Below, piece after piece: positions 31,386 through 43,198 of a stretch of DNA of 64,000 nt (its first letter is position 1; each line of letters opens with the position of its first letter). The DNA comes from Nitrosomonadales bacterium (GTDB lineage Bacteria > Pseudomonadota > Gammaproteobacteria > Burkholderiales > SG8-39). The notes under the pieces were generated by a model. It did not search any database, was not told where the DNA came from, and saw only the letters and a program-made list of their open reading frames with translations. Where the stretch lies: NCBI GenBank assembly GCA_005240145.1, contig SBAS01000036.1, positions 49,188 to 113,187 of the forward strand. Reading direction: 5' to 3'. Position numbers and translations under genes: made by a program.

Positions 31386-32027
31386 GTGACGCCAGCCACG
31401 CCTGCGGACCGGCGCTCGCCCGCAGACAAACTCGAGGCGGCGATCGACGCGCTGCCCTCCGGGTCGGTGACGCTGGCCCAGGTTCGAGACCTCGTCGGCA
31501 GCGACGGCCTGATGCTGCTCACCGCGTTCCTGACGATCGTGTTCCTGGTGCCGGTTTCGGTTCCGGGCATGAGCACGGTTTTTGGCGCGGGGATCCTGCT
31601 CATCGGCGTCAGCCGGCTGTTGCGCCTGCCGCTCTGGCTGCCGAAGAGGATCGAGCGGCGTGTCGTCGCCACGGAACGGCTGAGGGTGGCTCTCCAGCGC
31701 GGCCTGGTCTGGTTCCGGCGCCTGGAGCGGGTCAGCCGGCCGCAGCGGATTGCGTGGGCCGCTGCCGATGGCGCCGTGCGCATCGTCAACGACTGCGCGC
31801 TCATACTGGGCGCAGCACTGCTGATGGCACCCTTCGGCCTGATACCGTTCAGCAACACCCTCCCCGCGATCGCGCTCCTGTTCCTCGCGATCGGTAGCCT
31901 GCAGCGCGACGGCCTGTTCATCCTCATCGGTCACGTGTCCAACCTGGTGACCATTGTGTACTTCGCGCTGCTCATCGGGGGCGGCGGATACGCCTTGATT
32001 TCTTTCCTGCAGCGCCTGCTGCCCTAG
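31386..32027 (+). CDS. ExoD-family membrane protein
   Basis: FLVPVSVPGMSTVFGAGILLIGVSRLLRLPLWLPKRIERR; GTG start. Confidence 0.87.
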   Translation: MTPATPADRRSPADKLEAAIDALPSGSVTLAQVRDLVGSDGLMLLTAFLTIVFLVPVSVPGMSTVFGAGILLIGVSRLLRLPLWLPKRIERRVVATERLRVALQRGLVWFRRLERVSRPQRIAWAAADGAVRIVNDCALILGAALLMAPFGLIPFSNTLPAIALLFLAIGSLQRDGLFILIGHVSNLVTIVYFALLIGGGGYALISFLQRLLP

Positions 32028-32052
32028 CCGAGCCGCTCTATATAATTCCCCG

Positions 32053-32538
32053 ATGTCCGAGGTGCTTTCCAACCCGGGCGTCGTGCGCGTGAAAGCGGCG
32101 CTCGACGCCGCCGGCGTCGCTGCAGCGATCGTCGAACTACCCGGTGCCGCACGCACCGCGCAGGCGGCGGCGACCTATCTCGGCTGCGACGTCGGCCAGA
32201 TTGCGAACTCGCTCGTGTTCCGCGCCGAACGCTCCAACGGCGCGGTGCTGGTGATGTCGTCCGGCGCGCGGCGCGTCGATACCGAACGGCTTGCCGCGAC
32301 GATCGGGGAGCCGGTCGGCAAGGCCGACGCCGCGTTCGTGCGCGAGCGCACCGGCTTCGCGATCGGCGGCGTGGCGCCGGTCGGCCACGCCACGCACATG
32401 GCCTCCTATGTGGAGAAAAGCCTCGCTGCCTATCGCGACATCTGGGCCGCGGCCGGCCATCCGCACACGGTCTTTCGCCTCAGCTACGAAGAACTCCTGC
32501 GCATCACCGGCGGCCAGGCGCTCGAGGTCGCGGCATGA
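32053..32538 (+). CDS. YbaK/EbsC-family aminoacyl-tRNA deacylase
   Basis: AATYLGCDVGQIANSLVFRAERSNGAVLVMSSGARRVD...ERTGFAIGGVAPVGH. Confidence 0.92.
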   Translation: MSEVLSNPGVVRVKAALDAAGVAAAIVELPGAARTAQAAATYLGCDVGQIANSLVFRAERSNGAVLVMSSGARRVDTERLAATIGEPVGKADAAFVRERTGFAIGGVAPVGHATHMASYVEKSLAAYRDIWAAAGHPHTVFRLSYEELLRITGGQALEVAA

Positions 32539-34247
32539 CGCAGATCCGCGTCCTTGCGGACCTGCTGATCAGCCAGATCGCCGCAGGCGAAGTCGTCGAG
32601 CGGCCCGCGTCGGTCCTGAAAGAACTGCTGGAAAACGCGCTCGATGCGGGCGCGCTCGAGATCCAGGTGACGCTCGACCAGGGCGGCGCGAAACGCGTGC
32701 AGGTCGACGACAACGGCACGGGCTTGCCGAAGGACGATCTGCCCCTCGCCCTCGCGCGCCATGCCACCAGCAAAATCGGCTCGCTTGACGACCTGCAGGG
32801 TGTCGCGACGATGGGTTTCCGCGGAGAAGCACTCGCCTCGATTGCTTCGGTTTCCCGGCTTTCAATGACGAGCCGCGAGGCAAAGGCCGCACACGCGTGG
32901 GAGATTCGTTCCGAAGGCGGCAGCAGCAGCGCGCCGGCGCCGGCGGCGCGCGCGCCGGGCACCACGGTTCTGGCGGAAGACCTCTACTTCAACACCCCCG
33001 CACGCAAGAAGTTCCTCCGCACCGAGCAGACCGAGTTCGGCCACTGCGATGAAGTCTTCCGGCGCATCGCGCTGGCGCGACCCGACGTCGGCTTCACGCT
33101 CAGGCACAACGGCCGCGTGTCCGCACACCTGCGCACGCAAGCGCTCGCCGAGCGCGCGGCGGCGCTGCTCGGCCGCGAGTTCCTCGACGCCAGCTTCCCG
33201 GTCGAAGCGCAAGCCGGCAGCCTGCGCCTGTTCGGCCTGGCCGGCACGCCGCAGGCCGCCCGTGCGAGAGCCGACGCGCAGTACCTGTACGTCAACGGCC
33301 GCTTCGTACGCGATCGCATGCTCTCGCATGCGGTGCGGGAGGCCTACCGCGACCAGCTGCACGGCGAGCGCCAGCCCGCCTACCTGCTTTTCCTCGAGAT
33401 CGACCCGCGCGGCGTGGACGTGAACGTCCATCCGGCCAAGATCGAGGTGCGCTTTCGCGATTCGGGCGCCATCCACCAGTTCGTTCTGCACGTGCTCAAG
33501 CGCGCGCTGTCGCCCGCGGCGGGCGAAGCGCCGGTTGTCTATGCGAGGCCCGCGGCATCGGGCCTGAAAATGCAACAGGGCCTCCAGCTTGCGCAACCCG
33601 TGCAGGCTTATCAGGCATTCATGTCTGCAGCTGCAATAAAAGCCCTGCCGGCAACCGAAACCTCCCCACCCCTCGGCTTTGCTCTCGCCCAGCTCCACGG
33701 CGTCTACATCCTGGCGCAGAACGAAGCCGGTCTCGTGCTCGTGGACATGCACGCCGCGCACGAGCGCATCGTGATGGAGAAACTCAAGGCGAGCCTGGAC
33801 GCCGGCGCGGTCGCGCGCCAGAGCCTGCTCGTGCCCGCGGTGCTCGCGGCCGACGCACTCGACATCGCCACCGCGGAGGAAAACAGCGCGGCGCTGGAGA
33901 AGCTCGGCCTGGAAACCAGCGTCTCCGGACCGAACCAGCTCGCGGTGCGCGCCGCTCCCGCCCTGCTCGCCGGCGGCGACATTGCCGGCCTGACGCGGGA
34001 CCTCTTGCGCGAAATGCGCGCATACGGCGCCACCCAGGTGCCCTCGGCGCGCCAGAACGAGCTGCTCGCCACCATGGCCTGCCACGCGGCGGTGCGCGCC
34101 AACCGGATCCTCAGCGTGACGGAAATGAACGCGCTGCTGCGCGAGATGGAGGAAACCGAGCGCTCCGGCAGCTGCAACCATGGCCGCCCGACCTGGTACC
34201 AGCTCACGATGGCGGACCTCGACCGCCTCTTCATGCGCGGCCAATGA
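32535..34247 (+). CDS. mutL: DNA mismatch repair protein MutL
   Basis: IRVLADLLISQIAAGEVVERPASVLKELLENALDAGA...MGFRGEALASIASVS. Confidence 0.97.
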   Translation: MTQIRVLADLLISQIAAGEVVERPASVLKELLENALDAGALEIQVTLDQGGAKRVQVDDNGTGLPKDDLPLALARHATSKIGSLDDLQGVATMGFRGEALASIASVSRLSMTSREAKAAHAWEIRSEGGSSSAPAPAARAPGTTVLAEDLYFNTPARKKFLRTEQTEFGHCDEVFRRIALARPDVGFTLRHNGRVSAHLRTQALAERAAALLGREFLDASFPVEAQAGSLRLFGLAGTPQAARARADAQYLYVNGRFVRDRMLSHAVREAYRDQLHGERQPAYLLFLEIDPRGVDVNVHPAKIEVRFRDSGAIHQFVLHVLKRALSPAAGEAPVVYARPAASGLKMQQGLQLAQPVQAYQAFMSAAAIKALPATETSPPLGFALAQLHGVYILAQNEAGLVLVDMHAAHERIVMEKLKASLDAGAVARQSLLVPAVLAADALDIATAEENSAALEKLGLETSVSGPNQLAVRAAPALLAGGDIAGLTRDLLREMRAYGATQVPSARQNELLATMACHAAVRANRILSVTEMNALLREMEETERSGSCNHGRPTWYQLTMADLDRLFMRGQ

Positions 34248-35020
34248 AAAGCGCGGACGAAATGCAAAGGAACACGCCCGGCGTGTTGATCGTCACCGGA
34301 GGCGGGCGCGGCATCGGCGCCGCCACCGCGCGCCTTGCCGCTTCGAAGGGCTACGCGGTCTGCATCAGCTTCCTGCGCGACCGGGACGCGGCGCAGGCCG
34401 TGGTGCAGGACATCCGGGACGACGGCGGCAGCGCGATCGCCGTGCAGGGCGATGTCGCCTCGGAAGCGGACGTGATGCGCCTGTTCCAGGAATCGGACCG
34501 CTCGCTTGGCCCGCTCACGGCGCTCGTCAACAACGCCGGCATCGTCGTGACCAGGTCGCGCGTCGAGGCGATGGACGCGGCGCGACTGCAGCTCATGTTC
34601 GCCACCAATGCCGTCGGCCCGTTCCTGTGCGCGCGCGAAGCGATCAAGCGCATGTCGACGAAGCACGGCGGCAAGGGCGGCGCCATCGTCAACGTTTCTT
34701 CCGGCGCGGCACGCCTGGGCTCGCCCGGCGAGTGGGTGGACTACGCCGCTTCCAAGGGCGCCATCGACACCATGACCCTGGGCCTGGCCAAGGAGCTCGC
34801 GGACGAAGGCATCCGCGTCAATTGCGTGCGGCCGGGCTTCGTCAACACCGGGATCCATGCCGCCTCCGGCGAACCCAACCGGATCGAGCGCCTGCGCGAG
34901 GGCATCCCGATGAAGCGCGGCGGCGAGCCCGAGGAAGTCGCACGCGCGATCATGTGGCTCCTGTCGGCAGAGGCTTCCTACTCCACGGGGGCCATTCTCG
35001 ATGTCACGGGCGGCCGCTAA
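34244..35020 (+). CDS. SDR-family oxidoreductase
   Basis: [26 protein letters not shown]...LVNNAGIV...[20 protein letters not shown]. Confidence 0.93.
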   Translation: MKSADEMQRNTPGVLIVTGGGRGIGAATARLAASKGYAVCISFLRDRDAAQAVVQDIRDDGGSAIAVQGDVASEADVMRLFQESDRSLGPLTALVNNAGIVVTRSRVEAMDAARLQLMFATNAVGPFLCAREAIKRMSTKHGGKGGAIVNVSSGAARLGSPGEWVDYAASKGAIDTMTLGLAKELADEGIRVNCVRPGFVNTGIHAASGEPNRIERLREGIPMKRGGEPEEVARAIMWLLSAEASYSTGAILDVTGGR

Positions 35021-35918
35021 ACCGACTGCTTTTGTTCTTCTGGGTCCAACCGCGAGCGGCAAGTCGCGACTTGCGCTGCAGCTTGCCTCCAGGCATCCGC
35101 TCGAAATCGTCAGCATCGATTCGGCGCAGGTTTACCGCGGCATGGACATCGGCACCGCCAAGCCCTCGGCTGCCGAGCGCCGCGAGGTACCGCATCACCT
35201 GATCGACCTTATCGATCCCACGGAGAGCTACTCCGCGGGGCGTTTTCGCGAAGACGCGCTGCGCGTCATCGCTGAAATTCTTGCAAGGAAGAAAACTCCA
35301 TTGCTGGTGGGCGGCACGATGCTCTACTACCGCGCCCTGGCCGAAGGCCTGGACGCGCTGCCGCCGGCGAACCCCGCGATGCGCCGGCAGATCGACGCCG
35401 AGGCCGCGCAGAAAGGCTGGCCCGCGCTGCATGCGGAGCTCGCGCAAGTGGATCCCGCAAGCGCTGCTCGCCTGAAGCCCGGCGACGCCCAGCGTGTCCA
35501 GCGGGCGCTGGAAGTATTTCGGGCAACCGGCAAGCCGCTCTCCGCGTTTCAGGGCAAGGCAAAAGCGGAACTGCCCTTTGCGTTGAAAGCGTTCTCCCTC
35601 GTCCCGGCAGACCGGGCGGAACTGCACCGCCGCATCGCCGAACGTTTCGACGCCATGCTGCAGGCGGGACTGGTCGATGAATTGAAGGGTTTGCGCGCAA
35701 AATTCGACCTCAAGCCGGACCTGCCCAGCATGCGCTGCGTCGGCTACCGGCAGGCCTGGGAATTTCTCGAAGGTGGCGCCGACGCAGCACGGCTGCGTGA
35801 GTCAGGCATTTCTGCCACGCGGCAACTCGCCAAGCGCCAGCTGACCTGGCTGCGCAGCCTTCCCGGGCTTGAGCCGGCTGAGCGACTCGCCGGCGCGCTC
35901 AGGTCGGCGATCGCCTGA
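35001..35918 (+). CDS. miaA: tRNA dimethylallyltransferase
   Basis: [46 protein letters not shown]. Confidence 0.97.
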   Translation: MSRAAAKPTAFVLLGPTASGKSRLALQLASRHPLEIVSIDSAQVYRGMDIGTAKPSAAERREVPHHLIDLIDPTESYSAGRFREDALRVIAEILARKKTPLLVGGTMLYYRALAEGLDALPPANPAMRRQIDAEAAQKGWPALHAELAQVDPASAARLKPGDAQRVQRALEVFRATGKPLSAFQGKAKAELPFALKAFSLVPADRAELHRRIAERFDAMLQAGLVDELKGLRAKFDLKPDLPSMRCVGYRQAWEFLEGGADAARLRESGISATRQLAKRQLTWLRSLPGLEPAERLAGALRSAIA

Positions 35919-37893
35919 ACGCCCATAGCGACAGGATAACCGCAGGCACCAGCAATGCGGCGGCGAGCATGACCATCTGCGCGGCCGACAGCGGCACGAT
36001 CCCGCCGCCCGGAGTCGCCAGCACCAACCCGCCAAGGATGAGGGCGGTGCGCAGCGGCCACTCGAGCGTCCCCGCGCGGCGCAGGTCACCGACGAACATC
36101 TGGAATCCCTGGATGCCGCCGCAGATGAAGACGAGGCCGATCGCCGCGCAAAGCGTGACATACAGGGTCTCGCCGAGCGGCCCCTGCAGCACGAACGCAG
36201 GATTCATGACGAAGAAAAACGGGATGAAGTAGATGATCGAGCCCACGCGCATCGATTCCCAGCCGGTCTTCATCGGCGGCGCGCCGGCGATGCCGGCCGC
36301 GGCGAAGGATGCGATCGCGACGGGCGGCGTGATCGCCGAGAGCATGCCCCAGTAGAACACGAACATGTGCACCGCCATCTTGTTGAGGCCCGCCTTCTCC
36401 AGCGCCGGGCCGACCAGGATGGCGAGGAAGATGTAGCAGGCCGTCGTGGTCAGGCCCAGGCCGAGCACCAGACTGGTCACCGCGGTCATTCCGAGTAGCA
36501 GGAGCGCGTTGCCACCGGCAATACGCAACAGGTCGTTGGCCAGGCTCGAGATCACGCCAGTCAGCGAGAAGGCGCCGATGAGCAGGCCGCAGCCGGCCAG
36601 GATGCCGACCAGCTCGGCGAAAGTGCGGCCGTTGACCTCGAGGAACTTCGCCACCGTGCCCCAGCCCCATTTCTCCTTGTTGAACAGCTGGTTGAGCACG
36701 ACCAGGAGCAACGTGGCGTAGAACGGCGCGTGGCTCTCGCGCTTCATGACCAGCATCATGTAGATGAGCAGCACGACGACGAGGACGAAGTACCAGCCTT
36801 CCTTCAAGGTCTGCCAGAGCCGCGGCAGCTCGGCGCGCGGGATCCCCTTCAGGCCATGGCGCGCCGCGTAGGCGTCCACCTGCATGAACAGGCCGAAATA
36901 GTAGAGCGCGGCCGGAATCGCCGCGGCGAGCGCGACCTCGGCGTAGCTCACGTTGAGGAATTGCGCCATCACGAACGCGGTGGCGCCCATCACTGGCGGC
37001 GCGAGCACCGCGCCGGTGGAGGCGCAGGCCTCGATCGCCGCGGCATAGGAGGCGGTGAACCCGGTCTTCTTCATCGTCGGGATGGTCATCGTTCCCGCGG
37101 TGAGCACGTTGGAGACGACACTCCCCGACATCATGCCGAGCAGCGCGCTGGCAAAGATGCCGACTTTCGCCGCGCCGCCCCGGAAGGTGCCGCACAGCCC
37201 GAACGCGAGGTTGATGAAGAATTTCCCGGCGCCCGTCATCATCAGCCCGGTGCCGAACACGAGGAAGCCGATCACCACCTCGGCGAACGCCTGCACCGGA
37301 ATGCCCAGCAGGCTCTCGGAGGACAGCATGTGGTAGGCGCTCGCCTGCGCCATCGAGGACTCGGTTCCCTTCAACGGCCCGAGCCAGCCGGCGTCGGCGA
37401 AGACCGGGTAGAAGGTGAAGGGCAGGATCGACAGCACCAGCCCCCAACCGCCGGTGCGCCGCAGCGCCTCCATGAGCAGCGCCCACATCAGGTAGCCGAC
37501 CCAGACGACCTGCGCGGGCGCGCCGCCGAATTCCCAGCCCAGCTCTGCGGCCTTGCGGATGTGCAGCATGAGAAAAAGCGCAGCCGCGGCGGTGAGCGCG
37601 AACAGCAGCGCGTCGTACCAGGGCACGCGCGTGAGGGAGGCGCGTTCGGTTCCCGGGAAGATCAGGAACACGAACGGCAGCATCACCAGCACCAGCCCGT
37701 AGTAATACTCGGTGTTGAGCGGCGTGAAGCCGACGAAAAAGCGCAGCGCGAACTGCTGGTTGACGCAGAGGAAGATCGTTGCGGCCGTGCAGAGGATAAG
37801 CGACCAGCGCCAGGCGCCCCGCAGGCTCCGGATGCGCGTGACTTCCGCCTCGACGGGCGCCGCGAGAGGGGCGTGGGGATCCAGGGGCGGCAT
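35899..37893 (-). CDS. TRAP transporter fused permease (TAXI type)
   Basis: Multi-[61 protein letters not shown]. Confidence 0.93.
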   Translation of the reverse strand: MPPLDPHAPLAAPVEAEVTRIRSLRGAWRWSLILCTAATIFLCVNQQFALRFFVGFTPLNTEYYYGLVLVMLPFVFLIFPGTERASLTRVPWYDALLFALTAAAALFLMLHIRKAAELGWEFGGAPAQVVWVGYLMWALLMEALRRTGGWGLVLSILPFTFYPVFADAGWLGPLKGTESSMAQASAYHMLSSESLLGIPVQAFAEVVIGFLVFGTGLMMTGAGKFFINLAFGLCGTFRGGAAKVGIFASALLGMMSGSVVSNVLTAGTMTIPTMKKTGFTASYAAAIEACASTGAVLAPPVMGATAFVMAQFLNVSYAEVALAAAIPAALYYFGLFMQVDAYAARHGLKGIPRAELPRLWQTLKEGWYFVLVVVLLIYMMLVMKRESHAPFYATLLLVVLNQLFNKEKWGWGTVAKFLEVNGRTFAELVGILAGCGLLIGAFSLTGVISSLANDLLRIAGGNALLLLGMTAVTSLVLGLGLTTTACYIFLAILVGPALEKAGLNKMAVHMFVFYWGMLSAITPPVAIASFAAAGIAGAPPMKTGWESMRVGSIIYFIPFFFVMNPAFVLQGPLGETLYVTLCAAIGLVFICGGIQGFQMFVGDLRRAGTLEWPLRTALILGGLVLATPGGGIVPLSAAQMVMLAAALLVPAVILSLWAFRRSPT

Positions 37894-37915
37894 CCCCGCG
37901 ACCGTCCTTGCGGCC

Positions 37916-39082
37916 TTACTCGAAAATCGGGTCGAGTCCGGCCTTCTTCAGCGCATCCGCCCTCGCCGCGGTCCAGCCCTTGCGGAAGCCCTCGCCCTCG
38001 GCCGGATTGGTCTTGAGAAAAGTGTCCCAGGCTCCTGCCAGGATCGCCTGGCGCCTGAGCGCCGCCTGGTTGTGGGCCTCGTGCTCGGGCTTCCAGACGC
38101 CGGCTTCTTTGAACGCGCGTATCGCGCCGTCGTGATATGGCAGCACCCAGGTGAAGTTCTGCCGCGCGAGTTCCAGGCCCGCCGCGCCTGGCGCGCCGTC
38201 CTTGTACGCCGGGTAGTTCACGATCATGGATTTCGCGATGCCGTGGACGAGTTCCGCGGGCTGCGAGGCGTATGCCATGAAGATCGGATAGGGATAGTTG
38301 GGCAGCTCGATCGGGTTCTGCGCCGAGGCGCCGACGCCGCATGTCGCCTTGTGCGGCGCGAAGTAGGGCCCGATCTTGCTCAGGCGCGCCCAGCCTGCCT
38401 TGTCGGCCGCCGGAACCGGCGGATAGTGCAGTCCGCGGGGAGAAGCTTCCGCCTCCTTCGCCTGGCCAGAGATGGTGGAGGCGATCGCGGCGTCCACCTC
38501 GTTGTTGAGGATGCCCTTCCACATCGCGCCGAAGCTGGAGAACTCCACCAGCTTGACGTCGTTGCGGCCCAGGTTGGCAAAAGCGAGCACCGCGAACGCG
38601 TTCTGGTTCAGCGCCGGCGAGCCGACCACCAGCCCGATGCGCTTGCCCTTGAGGTCCTTGATGTCCTTCACGCCCGAGTCCTTGGCCACCCCGAGCGAGA
38701 TCGCGTTGCAGTCCGAGGAGGCGAGCATCAGGCGCAGCGGCTGCGGGCCCCAGTCCCTGACCGCGAACTCGAACACGCCTTCCTGCGCGAAGTACACGCC
38801 GATGCCCATGGCCGAAGCCTGGGCGCGGCCGCCCTTGAGAGGCGCGAGACGCGCCACGTCGTTCCCGGCGGGCAGGACCCGCAGGTCCGTGCCCTGCTTG
38901 TCCTTGAACGCCTTGCCGACGGCGACCGCGATGTTGAAGCCGGACGAGCCGGTGTCGTAGGCGGTCATGGTCAACGTGGGCGGCAGCTTGACCTCCTGCG
39001 CCAGCGCCGGAACGGCGAGCGCAAGCGCGGCCGCCGCAAGCAGATTGCGTGTAAGCACGAGTAGCTCCTCTCCTGAATTCAT
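37916..39082 (-). CDS. TAXI-family TRAP solute-binding protein
   Basis: Signal peptide; TAYDTGSSGFNIAVAVGKAFKDKQGTDLRVLPAGND; next to TRAP permease. Confidence 0.9.
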   Translation of the reverse strand: MNSGEELLVLTRNLLAAAALALAVPALAQEVKLPPTLTMTAYDTGSSGFNIAVAVGKAFKDKQGTDLRVLPAGNDVARLAPLKGGRAQASAMGIGVYFAQEGVFEFAVRDWGPQPLRLMLASSDCNAISLGVAKDSGVKDIKDLKGKRIGLVVGSPALNQNAFAVLAFANLGRNDVKLVEFSSFGAMWKGILNNEVDAAIASTISGQAKEAEASPRGLHYPPVPAADKAGWARLSKIGPYFAPHKATCGVGASAQNPIELPNYPYPIFMAYASQPAELVHGIAKSMIVNYPAYKDGAPGAAGLELARQNFTWVLPYHDGAIRAFKEAGVWKPEHEAHNQAALRRQAILAGAWDTFLKTNPAEGEGFRKGWTAARADALKKAGLDPIFE

Positions 39083-39129
39083 GTTGCCGGATTTCCATCC
39101 AGGCCTGTCCAACTCTCTCCAAGGCGCGC

Positions 39130-40080
39130 TCAATCCAGGCTGAGGTTCATCGCGCGCACGCCGCGCCCATAAGCTTCCAGCTGCTGCACGACGAACGCCG
39201 ACAGCTCCTGCGGCGTCGAGCTGCGCGGCTCGAAGGCGAGCCGCCCGAACGCTTCCTTCACCTCGGGTTTCGCCAGCACGATCGCCAGCTCGCGCCCGAC
39301 ACGGTCGACGATCTCCTTGGGCATCTTGGGCGGGCCGAAAATGCCGCCCCAGGGGGTAATCGGCACATCCGCGAGGCCGGCCTCGGACATGGTCGGCGCC
39401 GTGGGCAGCAGCTGGTTGCGGCTCGGCAACATCGTCGCGAGCACCCGCAGCTTGCCTTCCTTCACCTGCGGCGCCAGCGTGCCGGGGGTGGCGAACGCGA
39501 CGTTCACGCGCCCCGCGATGAGGTCGATCGACAACGGCCCGTCCCCACGGTACGGTACATGAACCATGTCGAGCTTATGCTGTGCCGCGAACAGACCGTT
39601 TGCCAGGATGGCGGTGGCATTGCCGGTGCCGTAATTGAGCTTGCCCGGATTGGCGCGCGCGTAGCCGATCAGGTCGCCGACCGTGTGCACGGGCATGCTG
39701 GCATGCGAAAAAATGAAGAAACCGAAGATCCCGACCAGCGATACCGGCGTGAAATCCTTGACCGGATCGTAGGGCGGCACTTTCTTCGCCGCCGGTGCAT
39801 ACGACATTCCGGTGGCGGTGCCATAGTACAGGGTGTAGCCGTCCGGCGCCGCTTGCCGAACCGCTTCCGAAGCGATGATGCCCTCGGCGCCCGGCCGGGT
39901 TTCGATGATGATCGGCTGACCGAGCTGCTGGCTGAGCGGCTGCGTGAAGATGCGCGCGCCGAGCTCGGCCGCGCCGCCCGGCGGAAACGGCACGATGAGG
40001 CGGATCGGCTTGTTGGGATATTGGGCGAAGGCGGCCGAGCAGACGAGCGCGGCGGCGAATCCGGTGAAAAGTCTTTTCAT
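39130..40080 (-). CDS. Bug/TctC-family tripartite tricarboxylate transporter substrate-binding protein
   Basis: AQYPNKPIRLIVPFPPGGAAELGARIFTQPLSQQLGQPIIIETRPGAEG. Confidence 0.93.
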   Translation of the reverse strand: MKRLFTGFAAALVCSAAFAQYPNKPIRLIVPFPPGGAAELGARIFTQPLSQQLGQPIIIETRPGAEGIIASEAVRQAAPDGYTLYYGTATGMSYAPAAKKVPPYDPVKDFTPVSLVGIFGFFIFSHASMPVHTVGDLIGYARANPGKLNYGTGNATAILANGLFAAQHKLDMVHVPYRGDGPLSIDLIAGRVNVAFATPGTLAPQVKEGKLRVLATMLPSRNQLLPTAPTMSEAGLADVPITPWGGIFGPPKMPKEIVDRVGRELAIVLAKPEVKEAFGRLAFEPRSSTPQELSAFVVQQLEAYGRGVRAMNLSLD

Positions 40081-40084
40081 GGCG

Positions 40085-41035
40085 TCACTCCGGTTGGATG
40101 CCAACGGCCTTGAGGATGTTGCGGTAACCCTCCAGCTGCTCCTTCACGTACGCCGCGAGCTTCTCGGGCGTCGACGGAGTCAGGACGAAGGCCTGCTTCT
40201 GCATAGCGTCCTGCACGTCGGGGCGGCCCATGGCCGCGACGAACTCCTTGTTCAAGCGCGCCACCACCTCGGCGGGCATCTTCGCGGGCCCGAACAGGCC
40301 GGCCCAGGAAATGATGCTGAAGGTGGGGTAGCCCGCCTCGGCGATCGTCGGCACATCCGGCAGCAAGTGGCTGCGGCGCGGCAGCGTGGTCACCAGCGCA
40401 CGCAGCTTGCCGTCGCGGATCAGCGGCATCGACGTCGTTGAGGAGGCGAACATCATGTCGACACGGCCGCCTATCAGGTCCGGCATGACCAGGGGCTCGG
40501 TCTTGTACGGCACATGGACCATCTCGATCTTCGCCAGCGATGAAAGCAGCGCCGAGGACACAATCCCCGTGGTGTTGCCGGTCGCGTAGTTGACCTTGCC
40601 GGGGTTGGCCTTCGCGTACTGGACCAGCTCGGGCAATGTTTTCACAGGCAAGCCGGGATTGACGACGACGAAGAAGGTGTAGCGGCCGATGTCTGTGATA
40701 GGCGTGAAATCCGCAACCGGATCGTAGGGTGGGACTTTCTTCATCGCCGGCACGACCGACATCGGACTGTTGGTCGCCATCAGCAGCGTGTAGCCGTCCG
40801 GCGCGGCCTTGAGCACGTCCGCGGCTGCGATCGCGCCGTCGGCGCCGGCCTTGTTGTCGATCACGACCGGCTGCCCGACCGCAGCCGAAACCGAATTGCC
40901 AAGAACGCGCGAGATGAGGTCGGTCGCGGATCCGGCGCCGAACGGCACCACGATGCGGATCGGCTTGTTTGGATACTGGGACCATGCGGGCGCTGCGAAC
41001 AGCAACGCGCCGGCCAGCAAAAGAAAACGTTTCAT
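40085..41035 (-). CDS. Bug/TctC-family substrate-binding protein (tandem paralogue)
   Basis: SQYPNKPIRIVVPFGAGSATDLISRVLGNSVSAAVGQPVVIDNKAGADG. Confidence 0.93.
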   Translation of the reverse strand: MKRFLLLAGALLFAAPAWSQYPNKPIRIVVPFGAGSATDLISRVLGNSVSAAVGQPVVIDNKAGADGAIAAADVLKAAPDGYTLLMATNSPMSVVPAMKKVPPYDPVADFTPITDIGRYTFFVVVNPGLPVKTLPELVQYAKANPGKVNYATGNTTGIVSSALLSSLAKIEMVHVPYKTEPLVMPDLIGGRVDMMFASSTTSMPLIRDGKLRALVTTLPRRSHLLPDVPTIAEAGYPTFSIISWAGLFGPAKMPAEVVARLNKEFVAAMGRPDVQDAMQKQAFVLTPSTPEKLAAYVKEQLEGYRNILKAVGIQPE

Positions 41036-41092
41036 GTCGATCTCCTCCCTCTCCACGGCAATTATAGAATGTCCGCGACTCGGAGGTTCGAC

Positions 41093-41996
<904 letters not shown>

Positions 41997-42000
<4 letters not shown>

Positions 42001-42467
42001 ACATCGTGGTGATGGGCGTGTCCGGCTGCGGCAAGACCACCGTCGGCAAGCTGCTGGCCGAACGCCTGGGCTGCCGGTTTCTGGACGCAGACGAGTTCCA
42101 CCCGCCCGCCAACGTGGCGAAAATGTCGGCAGGTACGCCGCTGACGGACGAAGACCGCTGGCCGTGGCTGGAGGGCCTGAACCTGAAACTGCTGGAAGAC
42201 CCGCGCGCGGTTCTCGCCTGCTCGGCACTGAAGGAGTCCTACCGCAGCGTTCTCGCCAAGGGACTCGCCGACTGCCGCTTTGCGCACCTGCGCGGCGGCA
42301 TCGAGCTGATACGCGCGCGCCTCGCCGACGGGCGCCACCGCTACATGCCCGCTTCACTGCTCGAGAGCCAGTTCGCGGCGCTCGAGCAGCCGCAGGGCGC
42401 GATCGAGATCGACATCGCGCAGCCGCCCGGGCGCTGCGTCGAAGAGATTCTCACTGCCTTGCGTTAG
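41997..42467 (+). CDS. Gluconokinase
   Basis: [58 protein letters not shown]. Confidence 0.94.
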
Positions 42468-43057
42468 CGATATTCCTGGAGTTCGGCGACGATCCGCGTC
42501 GATGCCTCGTCCGGGCTGCGGCCCTCGCGCACCGGCTGCCAGGGCCAGCTCCAGGCCAGGCGCTGGCCTTCCTTCAGCGTGCGCGGGAAATAGCTCGCGT
42601 AAAGGAAAAATCCCGGAAAGCGCGTGTTGGCATGCGAGGCATGTCCCGGTACGAAGGCGCCGAGGTGGAAATTCGTCTTGCCGCCGGCGCGGACGAAATC
42701 CGTGAGCACGCCGATGCTTGCGCCTTCCTGCTGCGTGCGGTAGGTGAGCCTGACGTCGCGCCACACGGGCGGCTCCACCAACACGCCATAGCGCCAGGTG
42801 CGCCCGGCCTCGAGGCCCGCCGAACCCGCAACGGGCTTTGGCGCAGGTTTCGCTACAGGTTTGTCCTTGAATCTTTCCGCAAGCCCTGCGACCTGGCGGC
42901 GCAAGGCCTCTGCAACATCAAATGCCCGGGCCGGGGCCGCCGGCTCGGGCGTCTTGAACACGAACACATACAGCAACAGGCCCGCGAGCAGCGCGATCGC
43001 TGCCCCGAAAAATGCCAGGGCCAGCGGATCCTGCTGCCGCGACGGCCTTTCGTCCAT
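42464..43057 (-). CDS. Hypothetical protein with one N-terminal TM segment
   Basis: ALAFFGAAIALLAGLLLYVFVFKTPEPAAPARAFDVAEALRR. Confidence 0.65.
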   Translation of the reverse strand: MDERPSRQQDPLALAFFGAAIALLAGLLLYVFVFKTPEPAAPARAFDVAEALRRQVAGLAERFKDKPVAKPAPKPVAGSAGLEAGRTWRYGVLVEPPVWRDVRLTYRTQQEGASIGVLTDFVRAGGKTNFHLGAFVPGHASHANTRFPGFFLYASYFPRTLKEGQRLAWSWPWQPVREGRSPDEASTRIVAELQEYR

Positions 43058-43126
43058 CCACTTAGCTTACCCCCAACTTCGCGCTCTGCGGCCAGCCAGG
43101 AAATTCCGCGTGTGTGCGCGCTGAAC

Positions 43127-43166
43127 ATATGTAAGCCTTTTTACATATATCCTACATTTAGGATAT
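43127..43166. promoter_or_regulatory. Two abutting perfect inverted repeats upstream of a TA module
   Basis: ATATGTAA-GCCTTT-TTACATAT (43127-43148) and ATATCCTA-CATT-TAGGATAT (43147-43166). Confidence 0.75.
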
Positions 43167-43198
43167 AGTCATACTTTATAAATAAAGGCGTCACTTCC

